Shown one piece after another: positions 1 through 11,290 of a DNA stretch of 64,000 bases. Position 1 is the stretch's first letter. Every line of letters begins with the position of its first letter. The notes under the pieces were generated by a model, which saw only the letters and a program-made list of their open reading frames with translations, did not search any database and was not told the origin of the DNA. The position numbers and the translations under genes are program-made. The stretch comes from Ptiloglossa arizonensis (taxonomy: Eukaryota > Arthropoda > Insecta > Hymenoptera > Colletidae). The stretch covers positions 124,001 through 188,000 of the forward strand of contig NW_027478923.1 in the NCBI RefSeq assembly GCF_051014685.1, written 5' to 3'.

Positions 1-185
1 CCACTCTGGTTAAGCGTTTGGAGCAGCAGAGTTGCGAAAAATTTGTTGTCTTCTCAACCATTTCTTAGCTTCAAACTCCGATATGTCGCGAACGCATTGA
101 CCTAACCCAAAAATTCCTATTGCATCTGAAAGTAGAAACTCGCCCAATTACAACGGTATGTGTATTTTTTCCCTTGGCCATTCTG

Positions 186-211
186 GTTAAGGCTTTGAAG
201 AAGCAGAATTG
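186..211 (+). repeat. Four-substitution patch, first of three copies in the window
   Basis: Consensus 'aagcgtttggagcagcag' reads 'aaggctttgaagaagcag' here, four substitutions within 18 bases. The same haplotype recurs at about 1422-1447, explained by the adjacent duplication, and at about 50408-50432, 49 kb away, where the flanking monomer differs downstream ('atttgttgtc' there, 'attgtttgcc' here). Confidence 0.8.
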
Positions 212-429
212 CGAAAAATTGTTTGCCTTCTCAACCATTTCTTGGCTTCAAACTCCCATATCTCGCGAACGGATTGACCTAACCCAAAAATTCCTATTGC
301 ATCTGAAAGTAGAAACTCGCCCGATTACAACGGTATGTGTATTTTTTCCCTAGGCCATTCTGGTTAAGCGTTTGGAGCAGCAGAATTGCGAAAATTTGTT
401 GTCTTCTCAACCATTTCTTAGCTTCAATG

Positions 430-446
430 TCCCATATCTCGCGAAC
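430..446 (-). other. CENP-B-box-like 17-mer (example; recurs in many monomers)
   Basis: Read on the minus strand the 17 bases are GTTCGCGAGATATGGGA. The published CENP-B box is nTTCGnnnnAnnCGGGn. TTCG, the central A and GGG match; only the first C of CGGG is T, giving 8 of 9 defining bases. It is present wherever a monomer reads 'tcccatatctcgcgaac'. It is weakened in monomers with 'ctcatatct', 'cgcatatct', 'cctatatct' or 'taccatatct', and broken in those with 'ctcgcaacgg' or 'ctcacgaacgg'. No exact box was seen. Function is inference. Confidence 0.45.
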
Positions 447-707
447 GGATTGACCTAACCCAAAAATTCCTATTGCATCTGAAAGTTGATACTCGCCCGA
501 TTACAACGGTATGTGTATTTTTTCCCTGGGCCATTCTGGTTAAGCGTTTGGAGCAGCAGAAGTGCGAAAAATTTGTTGTCTTCTCAACCAGTTCTTAGCT
601 TCAACCTCCCATATCTCGCGAACGGATTGACCTAACCCAAAAATTCCTGTTGCATCTGAAAGTAGAAACTCGCCCGATTACAACGGTATGTGTATTTTTT
701 CCCTAGG

Positions 708-882
708 CCATTCTGGTTAAGCGTTTGGAGCAGCAGAATTGCGAAAATTTTTTGCCTTCTCAACCATTTCTTGCCTTCAAACTCCCATATCTCGCAACGG
801 ATTGACCTAACCCAAAAATTCCTATTGCATTTGAAAGTAGAAACTCGCCCGATTACAACGGTGTGTGTATTTTTTCCCTAGG
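708..882 (+). repeat. Type F shortened monomer (175 bp), first of 21 seen
   Basis: F monomers carry two one-base losses relative to consensus: 'gcgaaaattttttgcc' in place of 'gcgaaaaatttgtt..', and 'ctcgcaacgg' in place of 'ctcgcgaacgg'. The second loss destroys both the TCGCGA palindrome and the CENP-B-like box. Further 175-bp copies start near 9551, 16271, 20161, 28296, 36257, 43863, 44569, 47219, 47925, 49516, 53937, 54643, 59949, 60832 and 61892. A shorter form with 'ggatgacc' starts near 42804, 46160, 52878, 58890 and 63838. In most copies the preceding monomer carries 'ctgttgcatct' and the following one starts 'ccactctgg' with 'gcgaataat'. The frame shift opens a 63-codon GTG-initiated frame that I regard as spurious. 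Confidence 0.85.
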
Positions 883-2429
883 CCACTCTGGTTAAGCGTT
901 TGGAGCAGCAGAATTGCGAATAATTTGTTCTCTTCTTAACCATTTCTTAGCTTCAAACTCCCATATGTCGCGAACGGATTGACCTAACCCAAAAATTCCT
1001 ATTGCATCTGAAAGTAGAAACTCGCCCGATTACAACCGTATGTGTATTTTTTCCCTAGGCCACTCTGGTTAAGCGTTTGGAGCAGCAGAATTGCGAATAA
1101 TTTGTTCTCTTCTTAACCATTTCTTAGCTTCAAACTCCCATATGTCGCGAACGGATTGACCTAACCCAAAAATTCCTATTGCATTTGAAAGTAGAAACTC
1201 GCCCGATTACAACGGTGTGTGTATTTTTTCCCTAGGCCACTCTGGTTAAGCGTTTGGAGCAGCAGAGTTGCGAAAAATTTGTTGTCTTCTCAACCATTTC
1301 TTAGCTTCAAACTCCGATATGTCGCGAACGCATTGACCTAACCCAAAAATTCCTATTGCATCTGAAAGTAGAAACTCGCCCAATTACAACGGTATGTGTA
1401 TTTTTTCCCTTGGCCATTCTGGTTAAGGCTTTGAAGAAGCAGAATTGCGAAAAATTGTTTGCCTTCTCAACCATTTCTTGGCTTCAAACTCCCATATCTC
1501 GCGAACGGATTGACCTAACCCAAAAATTCCTATTGCATCTGAAAGTAGAAACTCGCCCGATTACAACGGTATGTGTATTTTTTCCCTAGGCCATTCTGGT
1601 TAAGCGTTTGGAGCAGCAGAATTGCGAAAATTTGTTGTCTTCTCAACCATTTCTTAGCTTCAATGTCCCATATCTCGCGAACGGATTGACCTAACCCAAA
1701 AATTCCTATTGCATCTGAAAGTTGATACTCGCCCGATTACAACGGTATGTGTATTTTTTCCCTGGGCCATTCTGGTTAAGCGTTTGGAGCAGCAGAAGTG
1801 CGAAAAATTTGTTGTCTTCTCAACCAGTTCTTAGCTTCAAACTCCCATATCTCGCGAACGGATTGACCTAACCCAAAAATTCCTGTTGCATCTGAAAGTA
1901 GAAACTCGCCCGATTACAACGGTATGTGTATTTTCTCTCTAGGCCATTCTGGTTAAGCGTTTGGAGCAGCAGAAGTGCGAAAGATTTGTTGTCTTCTCAA
2001 CCATTCCTTAGCTTCAATTTCCCATATCTCGCGAACGGATTGAACTAACCCAAAAATTCCTATTGCATCTGAAAGTAGAAACTCGCCCGATTACAACGGT
2101 GTGTGTATTTTTTCCCTAGGCCATTCTGGTTAAGCGTTTGGAGCAGCAGAATTGCGAAAAATATGTTCTCTTCTCAACCATTTCTTAGCTTCAAACTCGC
2201 ATATCTCGCGAACGGATGGGCCTAACCCTAAAATTCCTATTGCATTTGAAAGTAAAAACTCGCCCGATTACAACGGTACGTTTATTTTTTCCCTAGGCCA
2301 CTCTGGTTAAGCGTTTGGAGCAGCAGAATTGCGAATAATTTGTTCTCTTCTCAACCATTTCTTAGCTTCAAACTCCCATATGTCGCGAACGGATTGACCT
2401 AACCCAAAAATTCCTATTGCATCTGAAAG

Positions 2430-5085
2430 TAGAAACTCGCCCGATTACAACCGTATGTTTATTTTTTCCCTAGGCCATTCTGGTTAAGCGTTTGGAGCAG
2501 CAGAATTGCGAAAAATTTGTTCTCTTCTCAACCATTTCTTAGCTTCAAACTCCCATATCTCGCGAACGGATTGGCCTAACCCAAAAATTCCTATTGCATT
2601 TGAAAGTAGAAACTCGCCCGATTACAACGGTACGTGTATTTTCTCTCTAGGCCATTCTGGTTAAGCGTTTGGAGCAGCAGAAGTGCGAAAAATTTGTTGT
2701 CTTCTCAACCATTCCTTAGCTTCAATTTCCCATATCTCGCGAACGGATTGAACTAACCCAAAAATTCCTATTGCATCTGAAAGTAGAAACTCGCCCGATT
2801 ACAACGGTATGTGTATTTTTTCCCTAGGCCATTCTGGTTAAGCGTTTGGAGCAGCAGAATTGCGAAAAATATGTTCTCTTCTCAACCATTTCTTAGCTTC
2901 AAACTCTCATATCTCGCGAACGGATGGGCCTAACCCTAAAATTCCTATTGCATTTGAAAGTAGAAACTCGCCCGATTACAACGGTGTGTGTATTTTTTCC
3001 CTGGGCCATTCTGGTTAAGCGTTTGGAGCAGCAGAAGTGCGAAAAATTTGTTGTCTTCTCAACCATTTCTTAGCTTCAAAGTCCCATATCTCGCGAACGG
3101 ATTGACCAAACCCAAAAATTCCTGCTGCGTATGAAAGTAGAAACTCGCCCGATTACAACGGTACGTGTATTTTCCCCATAGGCCATTCTGGTTAAGCGAT
3201 TGGAGCAGCAGAAGTGCGAAAAATTTGTTGTCATGTCAACCATTTCCTAGATTCAAAGTCCCATATCTCGCGAACGGATTGACCTAACACAAAAATTCCT
3301 ATTGCATTTGAAAGTAGAAACTCGCCCGATTAAAACGGTATGGGTATTTTTTCCCTAGGCCATTCTGGTTAAGCGTTTGCAGCAGCAGAAGTGCGAAAAA
3401 TTTGTTGTCTTCTCAACCATTTCTTGTCTTTAAACTCCCATATCTCGCGAACGGATAGACCTAACCCAAAAATTCAAATTGCATTTGAAAGTAGAAACTC
3501 GCCCGATCACAACGGTACGTGCATTTTTTCTCTAGGCCATTCTGGTTAAGCGTTTGGAGCAGCAGAATTGCGAAAAATTTGTTCTCTTCTCAACCATTTC
3601 TTAGCTTCAAACTCTCATATCTCGCGAACGGATTGACCTAACCCAAAAATTCCTATTGCATCTGAAAGTTGATACTCGCCCGATTACAACGGTATGTGTA
3701 TTTTTTCCCTGGGCCATTCTGGTTAAGCGTTTGGAGCAGCAGAAGTGCGAAAAATTTGTTGTCTTCTCAACCAGTTCTTAGCTTCAAACTCCCATATCTC
3801 GCGAACGGATTGACCTAACCCAAAAATTCCTGTTGCATCTGAAAGTAGAAACTCGCCCGATTACAACCGTATGTTTATTTTTTCCCTAGGCCATTCTGGT
3901 TAAGCGTTTGGAGCAGCAGAATTGCGAAAAATTTGTTCTCTTCTCAACCATTTCTTAGCTTCAAACTCCCATATCTCGCGAACGGATTGGCCTAACCCAA
4001 AAATTCCTATTGCATTTGAAAGTAGAAACTCGCCCGATTACAACGGTACGTGTATTTTCTCTCTAGGCCATTCTGGTTAAGCGTTTGGAGCAGCAGAAGT
4101 GCGAAAAATTTGTTGTCTTCTCAACCATTCCTTAGCTTCAATTTCCCATATCTCGCGAACGGATTGAACTAACCCAAAAATTCCTATTGCATCTGAAAGT
4201 AGAAACTCGCCCGATTACAACGGTATGTGTATTTTTTCCCTAGGCCATTCTGGTTAAGCGTTTGGAGCAGCAGAATTGCGAAAAATATGTTCTCTTCTCA
4301 ACCATTTCTTAGCTTCAAACTCTCATATCTCGCGAACGGATGGGCCTAACCCTAAAATTCCTATTGCATTTGAAAGTAGAAACTCGCCCGATTACAACGG
4401 TGTGTGTATTTTTTCCCTGGGCCATTCTGGTTAAGCGTTTGGAGCAGCAGAAGTGCGAAAAATTTGTTGTCTTCTCAACCATTTCTTAGCTTCAAAGTCC
4501 CATATCTCGCGAACGGATTGACCAAACCCAAAAATTCCTGCTGCGTATGAAAGTAGAAACTCGCCCGATTACAACGGTACGTGTATTTTCCCCATAGGCC
4601 ATTCTGGTTAAGCGATTGGAGCAGCAGAAGTGCGAAAAATTTGTTGTCATGTCAACCATTTCCTAGATTCAAAGTCCCATATCTCGCGAACGGATTGACC
4701 TAACACAAAAATTCCTATTGCATTTGAAAGTAGAAACTCGCCCGATTAAAACGGTATGGGTATTTTTTCCCTAGGCCATTCTGGTTAAGCGTTTGCAGCA
4801 GCAGAAGTGCGAAAAATTTGTTGTCTTCTCAACCATTTCTTGTCTTTAAACTCCCATATCTCGCGAACGGATAGACCTAACCCAAAAATTCAAATTGCAT
4901 TTGAAAGTAGAAACTCGCCCGATCACAACGGTACGTGCATTTTTTCTCTAGGCCATTCTGGTTAAGCGTTTGGAGCAGCAGAATTGCGAAAAATTTGTTC
5001 TCTTCTCAACCATTTCTTAGCTTCAAACTCTCATATCTCGCGAACGGATTGACCTAACCCAAAAATTCCTATTGCATCTGAAAGT
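2430..5085 (+). repeat. Eight-monomer tandem duplication, 1416-bp offset
   Basis: About 2430-3669 recurs at 3846-5085, exactly 8 x 177 bp apart. Shared order of variants includes 'ttctctctagg', the 'aatatgttctc' monomer, 'ctgctgcgtatg', 'gtcatgtcaacc' with 'cctagattc', and 'gtttgcagcagcag'. The left limit is where 'ctattgc' at 2425 meets 'ctgttgc' in the copy. The right limit is where 'gttgatact' at about 3668 meets 'gtagaaact' at about 5084. Confidence 0.88.
2475..2651 (+). repeat. Representative full-length 177-bp monomer (type A)
   Basis: This unit is a clean 177-bp example and defines type A: 'aattgcgaaaaatttgttctc' region, 'ttggcctaaccc', 'gcatttg', 'ggtacgtgt' and the 3' tract 'ttctctctagg'. 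It contains one TCGCGA palindrome (NruI site) in 'atatctcgcgaacgg', which most monomers keep. Because 177 is divisible by three, the reading frame is preserved from unit to unit, but in-frame stops occur in most units, so this is not coding evidence. Confidence 0.9.
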
Positions 5086-6003
5086 AGAAACTCGCCCGAT
5101 TACCACGGTACGGGTATTCTTCCCATAGGCCATTCTGGTTAAACGATTGGAGCAGCAGAATTGCGAAAAATTTGTTGTCTTCTCAACCATTCCTTAGCTT
5201 CAATTTCCCATATCTCGCGAACGGATGGGCCTAACCGTAAAATTCCTATTGCATTTGAAAGTAGAAACTCGCCCGATTACAACAGTATGTGTATTTTCCC
5301 CATAGGCCATTCTGGTTAAGCGATTGGAGCAGCAGAAGTGCGAAAAATTTGTTGTCATGTCAACCATTTCCTAGATTCAAAGTCCCATATCTCGCGAACG
5401 GATTGACCTAACACAAAAATTCCTATTGCATTTGAAAGTAGAAACTCGCCCGATTAAAACGGTATGGGTATTTTTTCCCTAGGCCATTCTGGTTAAGCGT
5501 TTGCAGCAGCAGAAGTGCGAAAAATTTGTTGTCTTCTCAACCATTTCTTGTCTTTAAACTCCCATATCTCGCGAACGGATAGACCTAACCCAAAAATTCA
5601 AATTGCATTTGAAAGTAGAAACTCGCCCGATCACAACGGTACGTGCATTTTTCCTCTAGGCCATTCTGGTTAAGCGTTTGGAGCAGCAGAATTGCGAAAA
5701 ATTTGTTCTCTTCTCAACCATTGCTTAGCTTCAAACTCTCATATCTCGCGAACGGATTGACCTAACCCAAAAATTCCTATTGCATCTGAAAGTAGAAACT
5801 CGCCCGATTACCACGGTACGGGTATTCTTCCCATAGGCCATTCTGGTTAAACGATTGGAGCAGCAGAATTGCGAAAAATTTGTTGTCTTCTCAACCATTC
5901 CTTAGCTTCAATTTCCCATATCTCGCGAACGGATGGGCCTAACCGTAAAATTCCTATTGCATTTGAAAGTAGAAACTCGCCCGATTACAACAGTATGTGT
6001 ATT
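4578..6003 (+). repeat. Four-monomer tandem duplication, 708-bp offset
   Basis: The four units at about 4578-5285 are repeated at about 5286-6003: a 'gtcatgtcaacc' unit, a 'gtttgcagcag' unit, a 'ttctcatatctcg' unit and an 'aaacgattgg ... tgggcctaaccgtaaa' unit. The starting anchor 'ttttccccatagg' lies at 4587 and 5295. Small differences such as 'ttgcttagc' near 5722 post-date the copying. This duplication overlaps the end of the eight-monomer duplication, so the two events are nested. Confidence 0.85.
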
Positions 6004-8560
6004 TTTCCCCTAGGCCATTCTGGTTAAGCGATTGGAGCAGCAGAAGTGCGAAAAATTTGTTGCCTTGTCAACCATTTCTTAGCTTCAATGTCCTATATCT
6101 CGCGAACGGATTGACCTAACCCAAAAATTCCTATTGCATCTGAAAGTTGAAACTCGCCCGATTACAACGGTATGTGTATTTTTTTCCTGGGCCATTCTGG
6201 TTAAGCGTTTGGAGCAGCAGAATTGCGAAAAATTTGTTGTCTTGTCAACCATTTCTTAGCTTCAAAGTTCCATATCTCGCGAACGGATTGACCTAACCCA
6301 AAAATTCCTATTGTAACTGAAAGTAGAAGCTCTTCCGATTACAACGGTATGGGTATTTTTCCCCAAGGCCATTCTGGTTAAGCGATTGGAGCAGCAGAAG
6401 TGCGACAAATTTGTTGTCTTGTCAACCATTTCTTAGCTTCAAAGTCCCATATCTCGCGAACGGATTGACCAAACCCAAAAATTCCTGCTGCGTATGAAAG
6501 TAGAAACTCGCCCGATTACAACGGTACGTGTATTTTCCCCATAGGCCATTCTGGTTAAGCGATTGGAGCAGCAGAAGTGCGAAAAATTTGTTGTCATGTC
6601 AACCATTTCCTAGATTCAAAGTCCCATATCTCGCGAACGGATTGACCTAACACAAAAATTCCTATTGCATTTGAAAGTAGAAACTCGCCCGATTACAACG
6701 GTATGTGTATTTTTCCCCTAGGCCATTCTGGTTAAGCGATTGGAGCAGCAGAAGTGCGAAAAATTTGTTGCCTTGTCAACCATTTCTTAGCTTCAAAGTA
6801 CCATATCTCGCGAACGGATTGACCTAACCCAAAAATTCCTATTGTAACTGAAAGTAGAAGCTCGTCCGATTACAACGGTACGGGTATTTTTCCCCTAGGC
6901 CATTCTGGTTAAGCGATTGGAGCAGCAGAAGTGCGAAAAATTTGTTGTCTTGTCAACCATTTCTTAGCTTCAAAGTCCCATATCTCGCGAACGGATTGAC
7001 CTAACCCAAAAATTCCTATTGTAACTGAAAGTAGAGACTCGTCCGATTACAACGGTATGGGTATTTTTCCCTAGGCCACTCTGGTTAAGCGTTTGGAGCA
7101 GCAGAAGTGCGAAAAATTTGTTGTCTTCTCAACCATTCCTTAGCTTCAATTTCCCATATCTCGCGAACGGATGGGCCTAACCGTAAAATTCCTATTGCAT
7201 TTGAAAGTAGAAACTCGCCCGATTACAACAGTATGTGTATTTTTCCCCTAGGCCATTCTGGTTAAGCGATTGGAGCAGCAGAAGTGCGAAAAATTTGTTG
7301 CCTTGTCAACCATTTCTTAGCTTCAATGTCCTATATCTCGCGAACGGATTGACCTAACCCAAAAATTCCTATTGCATCTGAAAGTTGAAACTCGCCCGAT
7401 TACAACGGTATGTGTATTTTTTTCCTGGGCCATTCTGGTTAAGCGTTTGGAGCAGCAGAATTGCGAAAAATTTGTTGTCTTGTCAACCATTTCTTAGCTT
7501 CAAAGTTCCATATCTCGCGAACGGATTGACCTAACCCAAAAATTCCTATTGTAACTGAAAGTAGAAGCTCTTCCGATTACAACGGTATGGGTATTTTTCC
7601 CCAAGGCCATTCTGGTTAAGCGATTGGAGCAGCAGAAGTGCGACAAATTTGTTGTCTTGTCAACCATTTCTTAGCTTCAAAGTCCCATATCTCGCGAACG
7701 GATTGACCAAACCCAAAAATTCCTGCTGCGTATGAAAGTAGAAACTCGCCCGATTACAACGGTACGTGTATTTTCCCCATAGGCCATTCTGGTTAAGCGA
7801 TTGGAGCAGCAGAAGTGCGAAAAATTTGTTGTCATGTCAACCATTTCCTAGATTCAAAGTCCCATATCTCGCGAACGGATTGACCTAACACAAAAATTCC
7901 TATTGCATTTGAAAGTAGAAACTCGCCCGATTACAACGGTATGTGTATTTTTCCCCTAGGCCATTCTGGTTAAGCGATTGGAGCAGCAGAAGTGCGAAAA
8001 ATTTGTTGCCTTGTCAACCATTTCTTAGCTTCAAAGTACCATATCTCGCGAACGGATTGACCTAACCCAAAAATTCCTATTGTAACTGAAAGTAGAAGCT
8101 CGTCCGATTACAACCGTACGGGTATTTTTCCCCTAGGCCATTCTGGTTAAGCGATTGGAGCAGCAGAAGTGCGAAAAATTTGTTGTCTTGTCAACCATTT
8201 CTTAGCTTCAAAGTCCCATATCTCGCGAACGGATTGACCTAACCCAAAAATTCCTATTGTAACTGAAAGTAGAGACTCGTCCGATTACAACGGTATGGGT
8301 ATTTTTCCCTAGGCCACTCTGGTTAAGCGTTTGGAGCAGCAGAAGTGCGAAAAATTTGTTGTCTTCTCAACCATTCCTTAGCTTCAATTTCCCATATCTC
8401 GCGAACGGATGGGCCTAACCGTAAAATTCCTATTGCATTTGAAAGTAGAAACTCGCCCGACTACAACAGTATGTGTATTTTTCCCCTAGGCCATTCTGGT
8501 TAAGCGATTGGAGCAGCAGAAGTGCGAAAAATTTGTTGCCTTGTCAACCATTTCTTAGCT
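5880..8560 (+). repeat. Seven-monomer tandem repeat, 1238-bp period, ~2.2 copies
   Basis: About 5880-7117 is repeated at 7118-8355, and a third copy starts and runs to about 8560. Diagnostic shared sites are 'caatgtcctatatct', 'agctcttccg', 'gcgacaaattt', 'ctgctgcgtatg' and 'agagactcgtcc'. Most units belong to the 'gattgg / ttgtcaacc / gtaactg' group. Later point changes such as 'gactacaacagt' near 8459 distinguish the copies. Confidence 0.85.
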
Positions 8561-11290
8561 TCAAAGTACCATATCTCGCGAACGGATTGACCTAACCCAA
8601 AAATTCCTATTGTAACTGAAAGTAGAAACTCGTCGATTACAACGGTATGGGTATTTTTTCCCTAGGCCATTCTGGTTTAAGCGTTTGGAGCAGCAGAAGT
8701 GCGAAAAATTTGTTGTCTTCTCAACCCTTTCTAGCTTCAATGTCCTATATCTCGCGAACGGGTTGACCTAACCCAAAAATTCCTATTGCATCTGAAAGTT
8801 GAAACTCGCCCGATTACAACGGTATGTGTATTTTTTTCCTGGGCCATTCTGGTTAAGCGTTTGGAGCAGCAGAATTGCGAAAAATTTGTTGTCTTGTCAA
8901 CCATTTCTTAGCTTCAAAGTTCCATATCTCGCGAACGGATTGACCTAACCCAAAAATTCCTATTGTAACTGAAAGTAGAAGCTCGTCCGATTACAACGGT
9001 ACGGGTATTTTTCCCCAAGGCCATTCTGGTTAAGCGATTGGAGCAGCAGAAGTGCGACAAATTTGTTGTCTTGTCAACCATTTCTTAGCTTCAAAGTCCC
9101 ATATCCCGCGAACGGATTGACCTAACCAAAAATTCCTATTGTAACTGAAAGTAGAAACTCGTCCGATTACAACGGTATGGGTATTTTTTCCATAGGCCAT
9201 TCTGGTTAAGCGTTTGGAGCAGCAGAAGTGCGAAAAATTTGTTGTCTTCTCAACCATTTCTTAGCTTCAATGTCCCATATCTCGCGAACGGATTGACCTA
9301 ACCCAAAAATTCCTATTGCATCTGAAAGTTGATACTCGCCCGATTACAACGGTATGTGTATTTTTTCCCTGGGCCATTCTGGTTAAGCGTTTGGAGCAGC
9401 AGAAGTGCGAAAAATTTGTTGTCTTCTCAACCAGTTCTTAGCTTCAAACTCCCATATCTCGCGAACGGATTGACCTAACCCAAAAATTCCTGTTGCATCT
9501 GAAAGTAGAAACTCGCCCGATTACAACGGTATGTGTATTTTTTCCCTAGGCCATTCTGGTTAAGCGTTTGGAGCAGCAGAATTGCGAAAATTTTTTGCCT
9601 TCTCAACCATTTCTTGCCTTCAAACTCCCATATCTCGCAACGGATTGACCTAACCCAAAAATTCCTATTGCATTTGAAAGTAGAAACTCGCCCGATTACA
9701 ACGGTGTGTGTATTTTTTCCCTAGGCCACTCTGGTTAAGCGTTTGGAGCAGCAGAATTGCGAATAATTTGTTCTCTTCTTAACCATTTCGTAGCTTCAAA
9801 CTCCCATATGTCGCGAACGGATTGACCTAACCCAAAAATTCCTATTGCATCTGAAAGTAGAAACTCGCCCGTTTACAACCGTATGTGTATTTTTTCCCTA
9901 GGCCATTCTGGTTAATCGTTTGGAGCAGCAGAATTGCGAAAAACTTGTTCTCTTCTCAACCATTTCTTAGCTTCAAACTCCCATATCTCGCGAACGGATT
10001 GGCCTAACCCAAAAATTCCTATTGCATTTGAAAGTAGAAACTCGCCCGATTACAACGGTACGTGTATTTTCTCTCTAGGCCATTCTGGTTAAGCGTTTGG
10101 AGCAGCAGAAGTGCGAAAAATTTGTTGTCTTCTCAACCATTCCTTAGCTTCAATTTCCCATATCTCGCGAACGGATTGAACTAACCCAAAAATTCCTATT
10201 GCATCTGAAAGTAGAAACTCGCCCGATTACAACGGTGTGTGTATTTTTTCCCTAGGCCATTCTGGTTAAGCGTTTGGAGCAGCAGAATTGCGAAAAATAT
10301 GTTCTCTTCTCAACCATTTCTTAGCTTCAAACTCGCATATCTCGCGAACGGATGGGCCTAACCCTAAAATTCCTATTGCATTTGAAAGTAGAAACTCGCC
10401 CGATTACAACGGTACGTTTATTTTTTCCCTAGGCCACTCTGGTTAAGCGATTGGAGCAGCAGAAGTGCGAAAAATTTGTTGTCTTGTCAACCATTTCTTA
10501 GCTTCAAAGTCCCATATCTCGCGAACGGATTGACCTAACCCAAAAATTCCTATTGTAACTGAAAGTAGAGACTCGTCCGATTACAACGGTATGGGTATTT
10601 TTCCCTAGGCCACTCTGGTTAAGCGTTTGGAGCAGCAGAAGTGCGAAAAATTTGTTGTCTTCTCAACCATTCCTTAGCTTCAATTTCCCATATCTCGCGA
10701 ACGGATGGGCCTAACCGTAAAATTCCTATTGCATTTGAAAGTAGAAACTCGCCCGATTACAACAGTACGTGTATTTTTCCCCTAGGCCATTCTGGTTAAG
10801 CGATTGGAGCAGCAGAAGTGCGAAAAATTTGTTGCCTTGTCAACCATTTCTTAGCTTCAAAGTACCATATATCGCGAACGGATTGACCTAACCCAAAAAT
10901 TCCTTTTGTAACTGAAAGTAGAAACTCGTCCGATTACAACGGTATGGGTATTTTTTCCCTAGGCCATTCTGGTTAAGCGTTTGGAGCAGCAGAAGTGCGA
11001 AAAATTTGTTGACTTCTCAACCATTTCTTAGCTTCAATGTCCTATATCTCGCGAACGGATTGACCTATCCCAAAAATTCCTATTGCATCTGAAAGTTGAA
11101 ACTCGCCCGATTACAACGGTATGTGTATTTTTTTCCTGGGCCATTCTGGTTAAGCGTTTGGAGCAGCAGAAGTGCGAAAAATTTGTTGTCTTCTCAACCA
11201 TTTCTTGTCTTCAAACTCCCATATCTCGCGAACGGATTGACCTAACCCAAAAATTCCTATTGCATTTGAAAGTAGAAACTCGCCCGATTA
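7310..11290 (+). repeat. Left copy of a ~38-monomer segmental duplication
   Basis: From about 7310 to 10475 this region matches 14029-17195 at a 6719-6720 bp offset. From about 10463 to 11290 it matches 17891-18718 at a 7428-bp offset. The jump of 708 bp equals four monomers, so this copy lacks units present at about 17184-17891. Private variants shared by both copies include 'atatcccgcgaacgg' with 'cctaaccaaaaattcc' near 9101-9136, 'gttaatcgtttgg' near 9912, and 'gaaaaacttgttctc'. Three one-base indels at 8631-8735 occur only in this copy. Confidence 0.88.

Larger units (their letters stand above)
1..1930 (+). repeat. Seven-monomer tandem duplication, 1236-bp offset
   Basis: The stretch from 1 to about 690 recurs at 1237 to about 1925. 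Rare variants are shared, including 'cagagttgcg', 'ctccgatatgtcgcgaacgc' and 'aaggctttgaagaag'. I saw one substitution (604 c versus an a in the copy). The match ends at the 3' tract of the fourth monomer, where 'ttttttcccta' becomes 'tttctctcta'. The window edge cuts the first copy, so the duplicated unit may extend further left. Confidence 0.88.

Noticed and set aside
120..353. 59-residue repeat protein encoded by consecutive monomers
   Set aside because: Most units carry in-frame stops, indels of 1-3 bases are common, and starts are TTG. Variation shows no coding pattern by eye.
690..881. Recurrent 63-codon frame (also at 9533, 16253, 20143, 28278 and others)
   Set aside because: It begins at GTG, coincides with the frame shift of the F monomer, and is the satellite read across two units. 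No start context, domain or codon signal supports a gene.
9030..9257. Minus-strand 75-codon frame (also at 15750)
   Set aside because: The two occurrences are simply the two copies of the 38-monomer duplication. The frame crosses ordinary monomers and resembles no protein I know.
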